55,686 bases of DNA, taken from assembly GCA_945883545.1 (NCBI GenBank), contig CAMCXT010000019.1:1-55686 (forward strand). Direction: 5' to 3'. The notes under the pieces are model-generated. The model was not told where the DNA came from. It made no database searches and worked only from the letters and a program-made list of their open reading frames with translations. Positions 45,766 to 54,954 of the stretch are shown here, piece by piece. Source of the DNA: Chitinophaga pinensis. Lineage in GTDB: Bacteria > Bacteroidota > Bacteroidia > M30B66. Each line of letters opens with the position of its first letter. The stretch's first letter is position 1. The translations under genes and the position numbers were made by a program.

Positions 45766-46644
45766 ATGGAAACAAATACCCCCCGCAGCGTTCAAGCTTT
45801 GCTGTTCGCCAAGGAATACCCGATGGGCAAACTGCGTGTTCGTCAGCCATTTCCTTCACATTATGTTGATTATCCGGATCCATTTATCCTTTTGCATCAT
45901 GCAGATATGAAGATTTCGGAGTTTTTCGATCCTAAGAATGATGGTGTAGGACCGCACCCCCACCGTGGTTTCTCGCCAGTTACATTTATCTTTAAAGGAG
46001 GCGTTCATCACCGCGATAGTTTTGGCAATTCTTCTGTTGTACTCGAAGGAGGAGTGCAGTGGATGAATGCTGGAAGAGGAATTATTCACAGCGAGCGCCC
46101 GCCAGAAAACATTCACGATTTGGGCGGGCGCCAAGAAATCATCCAACTTTGGGTGAATATGCCTGCAGAAAACAAAATGGACACTCCTGCATATTATCCA
46201 CTGAGTGCTAATGAAATGGCTGTGATTGAAGATCCAAATGGGAAATATATTATTCGAGTTGTTACGGGAATGCTTGGCGACAAGAAAGGGAAGATCCCTA
46301 CCCTATCGCCTGTAAACTCAGCCACAATCGATGCGCAAGCTGGTGCGGAAGTAAAAGTCAATCTTCCAATAGAGCACACCGCGATTCTCTATATACTGGA
46401 TGGTGAAATCGAAATTCCGGGATATGGTTCTGCAGAAATGCACCATGCCGTTCTGTTTAAAAATGATGGCGACAGTATTTCATTCAGTGTCAAGAAAAAC
46501 ACCCGAATGCTTCTATTGAGTGGGCTTCCACTAAAAGAACCAATGGCTTCTCATGGTCCGTTTGTGATGAACAATGAAACCCAATTGCTGGAGGCGATGC
46601 GCGATTATCAGATGGGGAAAATGGGTGTTTTGATTGAAGAATAA
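45766..46644 (+). CDS. Pirin family protein
   Basis: 292 residues from the ATG at 45766 (METNTPRSVQALL); an in-frame ATG at 45739 lies inside the dyad and promoter. Bicupin with N-terminal metal site: PHPHRGFSPVTFIFKGGVHH and VQWMNAGRGIIHSERPPE supply three His and one Glu for Fe. Pirins act as quercetin dioxygenase-like enzymes or redox sensors; the activity here is not known. Own promoter, with a terminator at 46682. A leaderless mRNA is possible because the -7 box ends seven bases before the start. Confidence 0.9.
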   Translation: METNTPRSVQALLFAKEYPMGKLRVRQPFPSHYVDYPDPFILLHHADMKISEFFDPKNDGVGPHPHRGFSPVTFIFKGGVHHRDSFGNSSVVLEGGVQWMNAGRGIIHSERPPENIHDLGGRQEIIQLWVNMPAENKMDTPAYYPLSANEMAVIEDPNGKYIIRVVTGMLGDKKGKIPTLSPVNSATIDAQAGAEVKVNLPIEHTAILYILDGEIEIPGYGSAEMHHAVLFKNDGDSISFSVKKNTRMLLLSGLPLKEPMASHGPFVMNNETQLLEAMRDYQMGKMGVLIEE

Positions 46645-46681
46645 CTGTTTCAGCTAGCCTTGCAGTACGCCTAGAAAGCAT

Positions 46682-46740
46682 GTCAAAAGGGAGAAATAGA
46701 CCACAAAACACCTATTTTTCTCTTTTGGCATTTTTGTTTG
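46682..46740 (+). terminator. Terminator after pirin
   Basis: An 18-bp stem (46682-46699 with 46712-46729, including three G-U pairs), a 12-base loop and a T-rich tail. Confidence 0.85.
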
Positions 46741-46837
46741 TGAAAACTATCAAAGATGCACACTCCGAATCTTTAAATCGATTTAATCATATTTTGATTC
46801 GTTTCAGCTTGAGCGCGTAAGAATTCCAAACGAAACC

Positions 46838-46868
46838 TTTGTTTACCGGATTTGTTAGCTTAAATTTG
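46838..46868 (+). promoter_or_regulatory. Promoter of the CotH-like secreted protein pair
   Basis: TTTG (46838-46841), exactly 19 bases, then TAAATTTG (46861-46868). This is the cleanest promoter in the window. The leader would be about 30 bases. Confidence 0.75.
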
Positions 46869-46902
46869 ACATTCGGTTCATCTTGAACTAAAGTCATCTA
46901 CT

Positions 46903-49900
46903 ATGAAATATAAATTACTCACTGTCTTATTTGCTTCGCTGCTTCTGCAGGTAAGTCGGTTGTCGGCACAAGTGCTGATAAATGAGCTTTCGGCCGCAAA
47001 CCGAACCAACATGGCAGATGATTTTGGCGAATTTGAAGATTGGATCGAACTGTACAATGCCGGAGCAGCAACGGTAGATATCAGTAACTTTTTTCTGAGC
47101 GACAATCCCGCTAATCCCACCAAATGGCAAATTCCAGCAGGAACTTCGCTTACTCCTGGCCAACATCGATTGTTCTTCTGTTCAGGGCGCGACCTAAATA
47201 CGGGGCTCGCAATGCATACCAATTTCAAGCTCACTCAAACAACTGGAGAAACCGTATTGTTTTCTGACAACGGAGGCGCTCTATTGGACCAAATAGTACT
47301 TCAACCAACCCTCGTAAACCACAGTGCTGGTCGCTTTCCAGATGGCGGTGCATGGAGAATCTATACTACACCAACAGCAGGAACAACCAATGGTGCAACT
47401 GCCTATACCGATTATGCAGAAACTCCTCAGATGAATCTTGCCGCAGGCTTCTATGGAGGACCTCAATCTGTAACCATCTCTGCAACCGACAATGGCGCAA
47501 CAATACGTTACACCTTAAACGGTGCTGAACCTACAGCTGCATCACCGGCTTATTCTGGCCCTATCGCTGTAAATACTTCAACGGTGATTCGTGCTAAGGC
47601 ATTCCCGCCTGCTGGCTCACCGCTCACGGAAAGTTTTACTGAATCAAATTCCTACATGATCAATATCAGCCATATCATGCCTGTGGTGTCGCTAATTTCC
47701 GATCAATATGATGAATTGTTTTCAGGTGGAGGTTGGGGCGAAATTACTTCAGCATTAGAATATTTTACTGCCGATGGAGTGCTCCGCTTTGAAGCCTACG
47801 GAGAATCCGATCCTCACGGAAACGACAGCTGGGCCTACGATCAGAAAGGAATCGACTTTGTTGTGAGAGATCAATACGGCTACGACAACGATATCGATTA
47901 CCAAATCTTTCCAACTAAACCTCGTCAGGAATTTCAGCGAATCATGTTCAAAGCTGGAGCTTCTGATAACTACCCATTCAACAACGGAGGTCCCGGTGGA
48001 AGTTGCCATTTACGCGATGCCTTTGTTCAATCGCTTGCGGAACGTGCAAACTTGAATGTAGATTTTAGAACGAACGACCATTGTGTAGTTTACATCAATG
48101 GAGAATATTGGGGCCTTTACGAAGTACGTGAAAAAGTGAACGACCCAGATTTCACCGATTACTACTACAACCAAGAAGAAGAAGACCTTGATTTCCTTTC
48201 CTATTGGGGAGGATTAAATGTACGCTACGGCTCGCCCGACGATTGGAACGATTTGTACGCATACATCATGGCAAACGATCTTTCGATACCTGCCAATTTT
48301 AGTGCAGTAGACGCTCGACTCGACATGGCTTCAGTAATCGACTACATGATACTCAACACTTGGTCGGTGAACTCAGATTGGATCAACTGGAACACCATGT
48401 GGTGGAGAGGCCGTGGAACTCCTGCAGTAAAATGGAAATATGTGCTTTGGGATATGGACAATACTTTCAACCTGGGGCAGAATTTCTCAGGTTGGGAAAC
48501 CACAGATTTCAATGCAGATCCTTGCGATTTAGAAGACAATCCCAATTTCGTAAATGCTGGTCCAAACGAAGGACATCTAGATATGTTTGGAAGATTAATG
48601 GACAATCCTGACTTCAAACAACGTTTCGTAAATCGCTATTCAGAATTGACCAACACCTATTTATCGTGTGATTACGCTTTGACGCATTTGGATAGTATTG
48701 TGAATCATATCTCGCCAGAAATGCCAGCACAAATTGCTCGTTGGGGCGGCTCTTTAGCAGATTGGGAAGGAAATCTCGACTACATCAGAGGACAAATCAC
48801 TGGGCGTTGTCAATTTCTTGAAGAATCTGGAATTGAAGATTGCTACGAAGTAAATGGCCCGTGGGACTTAGCATTTAACGTTGTGCCTGCTGGTGCTGGA
48901 ACAATACGTTTCAATGAGTTAACCATTCCGAGTTACCCTTGGTCGGGTTCGTATTTCGGTGGTATCGAAGGAGATCTGAATGCTACACCTGCAAATTCGA
49001 CTTATGAATTCTGGTACTGGGAAGTGTTCCATTCTGACCTCAACGCAGATAGTACGGTTGCATTGAACAGCTTCATGATTGAATCTGCCGACAGCATTGT
49101 TGCGCATTTCAGATTAATCGAAACCCATGAAATTGTATTCTTGGTAGATCCACCAAACTCTGGAAACATCTCCATCAATGGGATTACACCTTCAAGTTAT
49201 CCGTTTGCTCAGATCTACAATGCAGATTTCAATGTCTTCATGACTGCTACGCCGGCAATAAACTACAATTTCATCAATTTCACCACAATTGGTCACACAC
49301 TAACACCGGATCCTAATCAACCAAGCAACTCCTTTTTGGTGGATGTTCCAGATACGGTCATCGCTCACTTTAAGCCATTTCAAACTTGGTTCTTAACGGT
49401 CAAAACTGAACCTCAATTGGCTGGTAAAGTGATGATCAATGGCACTTGGGTGGAATTGTATCCAACGACAACCGAACATTTTGCAGGAGAAGCATTCACA
49501 ACCGACGCTTTTCCATTTGAGAAATACCTATTCTCGCACTACACCTTGAATTACGGCACTTTAGACTTTGATTCAAGTCTTACCGTAAATGGATTCTCGT
49601 TAGATACAACTGATACATTGACCGCGCACTTCCTTTTGAAAGAGGTTATTCCGCAAACGATGTATGTGCCTTCTGGGTTTTCACCAAATGGCGATGGAAT
49701 AAATGATGTATTCAAGCCATACCATACCGAAACAGTAGTTAATGGGAATGTGAGAATCTTCAACCGTTGGGGAGAAGAAGTTTTTGTTTCTGACAAGCTC
49801 GATTTTGAATGGGATGGCACGAAAAACGGACGGTTGATGCCAGATGACGTGTACTATTTTGTACTCAATTATTTCCTCGATTCTGATTACTTTGAGACCG

Positions 49901-49929
49901 TTCAAGGTAGAATATCCATTTCACGTTAA
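46903..49929 (+). CDS. Secreted CotH-domain protein with lamin-tail domain and type B T9SS signal
   Basis: 1008 residues. Signal peptide (1-22); lamin-tail domain (about 24-160, LINELSAANRTN, WIELYNAGAATVDISNFFLS); chitobiase-like beta domain (about 183-250); CotH domain (about 345-640) with YINGEYWGLYEVREKVND and WKYVLWDMDNTF; three repeats (about 655-737, 743-823, 828-911), each ending DS/DT-(I/V/L)-x-AHF; gliding-associated C-terminal domain (about 915-1008) opening YVPSGFSPNGDGINDVFKPY. CotH proteins are atypical kinases on spore coats in Bacillus. The C-terminus predicts T9SS export. The stop overlaps the next start. Confidence 0.9.
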   Translation: MKYKLLTVLFASLLLQVSRLSAQVLINELSAANRTNMADDFGEFEDWIELYNAGAATVDISNFFLSDNPANPTKWQIPAGTSLTPGQHRLFFCSGRDLNTGLAMHTNFKLTQTTGETVLFSDNGGALLDQIVLQPTLVNHSAGRFPDGGAWRIYTTPTAGTTNGATAYTDYAETPQMNLAAGFYGGPQSVTISATDNGATIRYTLNGAEPTAASPAYSGPIAVNTSTVIRAKAFPPAGSPLTESFTESNSYMINISHIMPVVSLISDQYDELFSGGGWGEITSALEYFTADGVLRFEAYGESDPHGNDSWAYDQKGIDFVVRDQYGYDNDIDYQIFPTKPRQEFQRIMFKAGASDNYPFNNGGPGGSCHLRDAFVQSLAERANLNVDFRTNDHCVVYINGEYWGLYEVREKVNDPDFTDYYYNQEEEDLDFLSYWGGLNVRYGSPDDWNDLYAYIMANDLSIPANFSAVDARLDMASVIDYMILNTWSVNSDWINWNTMWWRGRGTPAVKWKYVLWDMDNTFNLGQNFSGWETTDFNADPCDLEDNPNFVNAGPNEGHLDMFGRLMDNPDFKQRFVNRYSELTNTYLSCDYALTHLDSIVNHISPEMPAQIARWGGSLADWEGNLDYIRGQITGRCQFLEESGIEDCYEVNGPWDLAFNVVPAGAGTIRFNELTIPSYPWSGSYFGGIEGDLNATPANSTYEFWYWEVFHSDLNADSTVALNSFMIESADSIVAHFRLIETHEIVFLVDPPNSGNISINGITPSSYPFAQIYNADFNVFMTATPAINYNFINFTTIGHTLTPDPNQPSNSFLVDVPDTVIAHFKPFQTWFLTVKTEPQLAGKVMINGTWVELYPTTTEHFAGEAFTTDAFPFEKYLFSHYTLNYGTLDFDSSLTVNGFSLDTTDTLTAHFLLKEVIPQTMYVPSGFSPNGDGINDVFKPYHTETVVNGNVRIFNRWGEEVFVSDKLDFEWDGTKNGRLMPDDVYYFVLNYFLDSDYFETVQGRISISR

Positions 49930-50903
49930 TGTTCTGTATGTCAAGATTATTGCTTTGCTTAACAGCCCTGTTTTTTTTAGTTATCGTTCCTGAGAGCAAG
50001 TCTCAATTGCTTTTGAACGAATTGTATGTAAATGCACCGGGATCAGATGAGCCCTTTGAATTTATCGAACTCAAAGGAACTCCAGGAAGCACTCTCAATA
50101 GTATTTATGTTGTTGCATTTGAAAGCGATTCTGGATCTGCAGGAAATGCGGATGTAGTAATTCCCTTGAATGGAATCACAGTTGGTTCGAATGGTTTGAT
50201 ATTCATCGGGACTTCAATTGGATATCCAAACATTCCTGATGAAACTACCTTTAAAGACACTTTATTACTTGGACTTCCTATTTTAGAAAACGGCAGCATC
50301 AGTTTTGCAGTTTTGTTCAGCCCAATTCCAATATTGAAAGATGTTGATTACGACACAAATAACGATGGTGTTCTTGACCTTCCAAATGGTGCTTTATTAC
50401 AAGATGCTGTAGGTTGGACCAATGGAGACCTTACTGCCTTGGTTTATGGTGGTGTTATTTTAACTCAATCGGCTGGAACGCCAGATGCGGCAGTACGCTT
50501 CGCAGATAACACTACACCTTTTTCTCTTCAGGCTTGGTACAATGGCGATTTGACTACTGCCACTACGTTCGATCCTTTGGAAGTGAGCAGTAACATGCCC
50601 GAAGGCGCTGGAATCACACCAGGGAATATTAACATTCCTAACAATGGAACTGGGATCGATGCTTTAAATATTTCTTCGTTAAATGTGTATCCAAATCCAA
50701 GTCAGGGATTGATTAACATAGGAAATATCAATCCGAACGAAGTGTCGAATATGCTAGTGTATTCAATCGATGGAAGATTGGTTCGCCAATTCGGAGTGGT
50801 TGATTCTTTTGTAAATCTAGGAAATCTTGAATCTGGACTTTACTGGATAGAACTTCGCACCAAGCGTGAAGTGAAGCGCGCTCAAATCGTAATTTCTTAT
50901 TGA
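49929..50903 (+). CDS. Secreted lamin-tail-like protein with type A T9SS signal
   Basis: 324 residues; ATG shares one base with the CotH-protein stop (TAATG), and MSRLLL three codons on is an alternative start. Signal peptide (about 1-25), then a lamin-tail-like domain (QLLLNELYVNAPGSDEPFEF, IELKGTPGSTLNSIYVV) distantly like that of its upstream partner, and a type A sorting domain from about 247 (LNVYPNPSQGLINIGNINPN ... GLYWIELRTKREVKRAQIVI). Translational coupling and shared domain suggest the two proteins act together. Its last seven bases overlap the convergent yggS. Confidence 0.82.
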   Translation: MFCMSRLLLCLTALFFLVIVPESKSQLLLNELYVNAPGSDEPFEFIELKGTPGSTLNSIYVVAFESDSGSAGNADVVIPLNGITVGSNGLIFIGTSIGYPNIPDETTFKDTLLLGLPILENGSISFAVLFSPIPILKDVDYDTNNDGVLDLPNGALLQDAVGWTNGDLTALVYGGVILTQSAGTPDAAVRFADNTTPFSLQAWYNGDLTTATTFDPLEVSSNMPEGAGITPGNINIPNNGTGIDALNISSLNVYPNPSQGLINIGNINPNEVSNMLVYSIDGRLVRQFGVVDSFVNLGNLESGLYWIELRTKREVKRAQIVISY

Positions 50904-51565
50904 TTGTAGCTTCTAGAGCCAAAAATCGACGACCCTACTCGTACCATATTGCTTCCACATTCAATTGCGAGTGCATAATCGCCGCTCATTCCCATGGAAA
51001 GAATAGGAAGGTCTAGGGAATTCTCACTTTCAATTTTGGCTTTAAAATCCTTCAAGGATAAAAACTCCTTTTTCACTTGTTGAACATCGCTAGTGAAAGA
51101 AGCCATTCCCATCAAACCCTTGATTTTAACATGGGGAAATAGCATCCGGAAATCTGACTTGAAAAGCGATTCTGCCTCATCGAAACTAAATCCATGCTTG
51201 GATTCTTCAGTTGCAATGTAAACCTGAATAAGACATTCAATGACGCGATTGTTCTTTGCAGCCTCTTTGTTTATTTCCTTCAACAAGTCTATTTGATCAA
51301 CTGAATGAATCAGTGATACAAAAGGTGCGATGTACTTTACTTTGTTACGTTGCAGTGTTCCAATCAAATGCCACTGAATATCTTTCGGCATCTGCTCAAA
51401 TTTTGGAACAAGTTCTTGAACACGATTTTCTCCAAATATGCGCTGTCCAGCATTGTAAGTTTCCTCAACAACCTCAACAGGATGGGTTTTAGAAACAGCC
51501 ACCAATGTTACATGAATTGGTAAATTAGATTGAATTAGGGCAAGGTTTTCTTTAATCGTAGCCAT
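50897..51565 (-). CDS. PLP homeostasis protein (YggS/PLPBP family)
   Basis: 222 residues. TIM-barrel PLP-binding protein with VTLVAVSKTHPVEVV (Lys26 holds PLP), FGENRVQELVPK, WHLIGTLQRNKVKY and, near the end, LSMGMSGDYALAIECGSNMV and VRVGSSIFGSR. The family has no catalytic activity known and buffers PLP and amino acid balance. Last gene of the serC-serA-DUF1015 operon; its start overlaps the DUF1015 stop by one base. Confidence 0.94.
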   Translation of the reverse strand: MATIKENLALIQSNLPIHVTLVAVSKTHPVEVVEETYNAGQRIFGENRVQELVPKFEQMPKDIQWHLIGTLQRNKVKYIAPFVSLIHSVDQIDLLKEINKEAAKNNRVIECLIQVYIATEESKHGFSFDEAESLFKSDFRMLFPHVKIKGLMGMASFTSDVQQVKKEFLSLKDFKAKIESENSLDLPILSMGMSGDYALAIECGSNMVRVGSSIFGSRSYNQ

Positions 51566-52794
51566 TATCCTTCTAACTCAAGATCGTAAATTACCAAACC
51601 ATTGAGCAACTTAGGCTCGAACCAAGTTGTTTTAGGTGGCATCATTTTGCCTCGATCGCTGAAATCGAAAAACTGTTCGAAGCTCACTGGGAATAAACCA
51701 AATGCAACTGCAAATTTGCCAGAATCGACCATGTTTTTTAATTCCTCAGTGCCATTGAGACCCGACATAAAGTCCACACGGTTGTCGTTTCTTAAATCGG
51801 CAATTCCGAAGATGGGACCAAGAATCCTTTGACTGAGAATATTCGCATCCAACTTATCGCCCAATTGATCATTGATTTGAGAATGCTTCAATTTCAAGCT
51901 GTACCAATTTGAGTCGATGTACATAGAAAATTCATGCAATCGCGCAGGCTGAAAATTGGATACTGATTGAAGCGTAACCTCAAAATCCTCGGTTAAGCGA
52001 GAAATAATTTCCTCTTTCGACAATCCACCAGTGTCTTTAACTAAGCGATTAAACTCGAACAGTTGAAGGTTGTGATCTGGAATAAAAATTCCCATAAACC
52101 GTGAAGCTCCTGGATGCTGGTCGGCTATTTCTTCAGCCAACAAAACCGAAGACGCTGACCGGTGATGACCATCGGCTACATAAACTTTCTCAATAGGCTC
52201 AAATGCTGATTGAAGAGCAGCGACATCCAAGGGTGAAGATACTTGCCACAGCAGATGTTGTTTCCCATCAAAATGAAAATCTGCATAGGGTAAATTGGAT
52301 GTGAGGTGATTCATTAATGCATCGATTTCCTGCTTGTGCGGATAGGTAAACATCACAGGCTCTGCATTGATCCCAACCACTTTCAAATAATCCTTCAGCT
52401 TGCCTTCTTTGGGTGCTAAAGTTTGTTCATGAATCTTGATTCTACCATCACGATATGCAGCTGCATCAATGGTAGCCAACAAGCCAGTGTACACAAAATT
52501 CGGCTTCACCTGGCGATAAATAAAATAGCTATCGCTTTCGACTTTTTGCAGAATACCATTTTGTAGAAATTCCAAAAACTTGAGCCTACTCTTTTTCTGA
52601 GCATCTGAATTGTCGGCCTTTGTAGGATTCCCTGAAGCCAATTCAGGCTTAATCACATGCAGAAACGAATCTGGATTTTCTTTTACTATCTCTTTCACCT
52701 CCGACAAATGGTATTTATCGTAAGGCTTTGAAATGATGCGCGATACTTTTTCCCTCAAGGGAAGCACTCCGCGAAAGGGATGAATAAGCCTCAT
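51565..52794 (-). CDS. DUF1015 protein with DGHHR motif, in serine operon
   Basis: 409 residues. DUF1015 layout: opening FRGVLPLREKVSRIISKPYD, then DGRIKIHEQT (116-125), then the central VYVADGHHRSASSV (DGHHR at 208-212) and late FMSGLNGTEELKNMVDSGKF. The DGHHR motif resembles that of ParB/Srx-type enzymes including the archaeal serine kinase SerK. It lies between serA (5 bases upstream) and yggS. A role in phosphoserine or PLP-linked serine metabolism is inference from motif and context. No serB is in the window. Confidence 0.85.
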   Translation of the reverse strand: MRLIHPFRGVLPLREKVSRIISKPYDKYHLSEVKEIVKENPDSFLHVIKPELASGNPTKADNSDAQKKSRLKFLEFLQNGILQKVESDSYFIYRQVKPNFVYTGLLATIDAAAYRDGRIKIHEQTLAPKEGKLKDYLKVVGINAEPVMFTYPHKQEIDALMNHLTSNLPYADFHFDGKQHLLWQVSSPLDVAALQSAFEPIEKVYVADGHHRSASSVLLAEEIADQHPGASRFMGIFIPDHNLQLFEFNRLVKDTGGLSKEEIISRLTEDFEVTLQSVSNFQPARLHEFSMYIDSNWYSLKLKHSQINDQLGDKLDANILSQRILGPIFGIADLRNDNRVDFMSGLNGTEELKNMVDSGKFAVAFGLFPVSFEQFFDFSDRGKMMPPKTTWFEPKLLNGLVIYDLELEG

Positions 52795-52799
52795 GCAGG

Positions 52800-53765
52800 T
52801 TATTTACCGTAAAATCTAATGATAAATCCAGCCAATTCGGCTGCAATTCTCTCCTGTGCCTCAGCAGTTGAAGCTCCAATATGCGGAGTTACACTGATTT
52901 TAGGATGTTTCAATAAATCGGTTCTTGGCGTAGGTTCATTTTCGAAAACGTCCAAACCACAAAAGGCCAGTTTCCCTTGGTCGAGAGCTTGGAGCAGCGC
53001 ATCTTCATCGATAACACCTCCGCGGGCAGCGTTTACCAAACCAACGCCATTCTTCATTTTCTTGAATTCGTCAGATCCGATAACAGACTTTCCATCGATT
53101 TTTCCTGGCACATGCAAACTGATAAAATCACTTTGAGCCATTAAATCATCTACAGTTATGGTTTTGATCAATACAGGAATTTCTTGTCCAGTTTGAGCTA
53201 ATTGTAGATTCAAGGTTACTTCGGAGATAAAAGGATCGCTTGCGATTACCGTCATTCCCATCCCAACAGCCATGCGAGCAACCGCTTGACCAATGCGCCC
53301 AAAACCAATGATACCGATGGTTTTACCTTGGAGTTCGATACCTGCACTGTAGTTTTTCTTGAGTTCGTTAAAGCTTGTATCGCCAGCTATTCTCATTTGG
53401 TAATTTGAATCCTGAAGGAAACGAACACCTGAAAAGAGATGGGCAAATACTAGCTCTGCAACAGATTGAGATGAAGCCGCAGGAGTATTAAACACTTTCA
53501 CACCTTTCGATTCTGCGTGGCGAACATCGATATTATCGAGCCCCACTCCTGCCCTACCGATGAGCTTAATACCTGGGCAAGCATCTATAATTTGAGCTGT
53601 AATTTTGGTGGCACTGCGCACCAAAACAACTTCATAACCTTCAGCAAGAATGGCCTCAGCTAGTTGATCTTGAGCTATTTTATTTGTTTGAATAGAAAAT
53701 CCTGCTTTTTCAAGCATCTCCTTTCCTAAAGCATCAATTCCGTCGTTTGCTAAAATTTTAACCAT
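52800..53765 (-). CDS. serA: D-3-phosphoglycerate dehydrogenase, short form
   Basis: 321 residues: substrate and NAD domains only, with no ACT regulatory domain. NAD site GIIGFGRIGQAVA (GFGRIG 154-159), catalytic Arg in GLVNAARGGVIDEDALLQ, Glu in GLDVFENEP and His in PHIGAST. D-2-hydroxyacid dehydrogenases can be hard to separate, but the serC gene 14 bases upstream supports SerA: oxidation of 3-phosphoglycerate to 3-phosphohydroxypyruvate. Without ACT, serine feedback would differ from the long form. Confidence 0.9.
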   Translation of the reverse strand: MVKILANDGIDALGKEMLEKAGFSIQTNKIAQDQLAEAILAEGYEVVLVRSATKITAQIIDACPGIKLIGRAGVGLDNIDVRHAESKGVKVFNTPAASSQSVAELVFAHLFSGVRFLQDSNYQMRIAGDTSFNELKKNYSAGIELQGKTIGIIGFGRIGQAVARMAVGMGMTVIASDPFISEVTLNLQLAQTGQEIPVLIKTITVDDLMAQSDFISLHVPGKIDGKSVIGSDEFKKMKNGVGLVNAARGGVIDEDALLQALDQGKLAFCGLDVFENEPTPRTDLLKHPKISVTPHIGASTAEAQERIAAELAGFIIRFYGK

Positions 53766-53779
53766 GGATTCCTTTGTGA

Positions 53780-54841
53780 TTATCCTTGTGATTTTTCGAA
53801 AGACTGCATTACTTCCACCAAAGCTTGTACACTTTCTAATCCAAGTGCATTGTACATAGAAGCGCGGAAACCTCCCACTGATCTATGACCAGCCAATCCG
53901 CTAATTTGCGCTTGCTTGAGTAGCTCATTAAACTGAGCTTCTTTTGCGGGATCTTCCATGATAAAATTGGCATTCATCCAAGAACGATCTACAACTTCTA
54001 CAGTTCCTTTGAATTGCGAGTTTCGGTCGAGCTCATCGTAAAACAATTTTGCTTTGGCTGCATTGCGCTTTTCGATGGCTTCAACGCCCCCAAAGTTATC
54101 CAACCATTCGAGCGTTAACATAGATACATACACTGCAAAAACTGGAGGTGTATTGTACATCGATTCTCCATCCACATGAATTTTATAATTCAACATGGTT
54201 GGCATTTGGCGTTGAATGCGCTCTAGCATCGATTTTTTGATGATCACCATTGTTGCACCAGCAGGTCCCATATTCTTCTGTACACCAGCGTAAATGAGGT
54301 CAAACTTGGAAGCATCAAATTCGTAGGAAAAAATATCCGACGACATGTCACAAATCAACGGAACCCCAGTTGATGGAACTTCGCGGAGTTGGGTTCCATA
54401 GATTGTATTGTTTGAAGTATAATGGAAATAGTCTGCATCCGTTGGGATCACAAATCCTTTCGGGATGTAGGAAAAGTTCTTGTCTTCGGAGGATGCCACT
54501 ACAGATGTTTCACCATAATGTTTTGCTTCCTTCACTGCACGTGATGCCCAAACACCAGTGTTTAAATATGCTGCTTTTTTACCCAAGAAATTGTGCGGCA
54601 CCATGGCAAACTGCGTGGATGCACCACCTTGAACAAAAATTACTGCATAGTCATCGTTAAGTTTTAGAAGTTTCTTCACCAATGTCGAAGCTTTATCGAA
54701 AACGGCGATCACATTTTTTCCACGGTGCGATACTTCGAGCAAAGAAAGCCCTGAATTGTTAAAATCGATACAAGCTTCTGAGGCTTTTTGAAGAACTTCT
54801 TTGGGAAGAATGGCAGGGCCTGCACTGAAATTATGAATCAT
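53780..54841 (-). CDS. serC: Phosphoserine aminotransferase
   Basis: 353 residues. Opens MIHNFSAGPAILPKEVLQKA; PLP Lys189 in YAGVQKNMGPAGAT; substrate residues in SLLEVSHRGK and GHRSVGGFRASMYN. It makes phosphoserine from 3-phosphohydroxypyruvate and glutamate. First gene of serC-serA-DUF1015-yggS; a minus-strand TAAATTTG lies 23 bases upstream. Confidence 0.95.
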   Translation of the reverse strand: MIHNFSAGPAILPKEVLQKASEACIDFNNSGLSLLEVSHRGKNVIAVFDKASTLVKKLLKLNDDYAVIFVQGGASTQFAMVPHNFLGKKAAYLNTGVWASRAVKEAKHYGETSVVASSEDKNFSYIPKGFVIPTDADYFHYTSNNTIYGTQLREVPSTGVPLICDMSSDIFSYEFDASKFDLIYAGVQKNMGPAGATMVIIKKSMLERIQRQMPTMLNYKIHVDGESMYNTPPVFAVYVSMLTLEWLDNFGGVEAIEKRNAAKAKLFYDELDRNSQFKGTVEVVDRSWMNANFIMEDPAKEAQFNELLKQAQISGLAGHRSVGGFRASMYNALGLESVQALVEVMQSFEKSQG

Positions 54842-54864
54842 AATGAAGAGGCGTATTTTGCCTT

Positions 54865-54872
54865 CAAATTTA
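54865..54872 (-). promoter_or_regulatory. Promoter -7 box for the serC operon
   Basis: Minus-strand TAAATTTG (exact), 23 bases before the serC start. It lies between the start and the terminator of the next gene. No -33 seen. Confidence 0.5.
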
Positions 54873-54904
54873 GGAATTCAGTAAAGTGGAATGAGATAAA
54901 ATTA

Positions 54905-54934
54905 AATAAAAAACCCCGGTCGGTTTGACCAGGG
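54905..54934 (-). terminator. Terminator of the YwqK-like repeat gene
   Basis: On the minus strand CCCTGGTC and GACCGGGG form an 8-bp stem (one G-U) with a five-base loop, then a T-rich run (A run at 54905-54913 on the plus strand). Confidence 0.9.
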
Positions 54935-54954
54935 CTTCAATGAGGTTAAACAGC

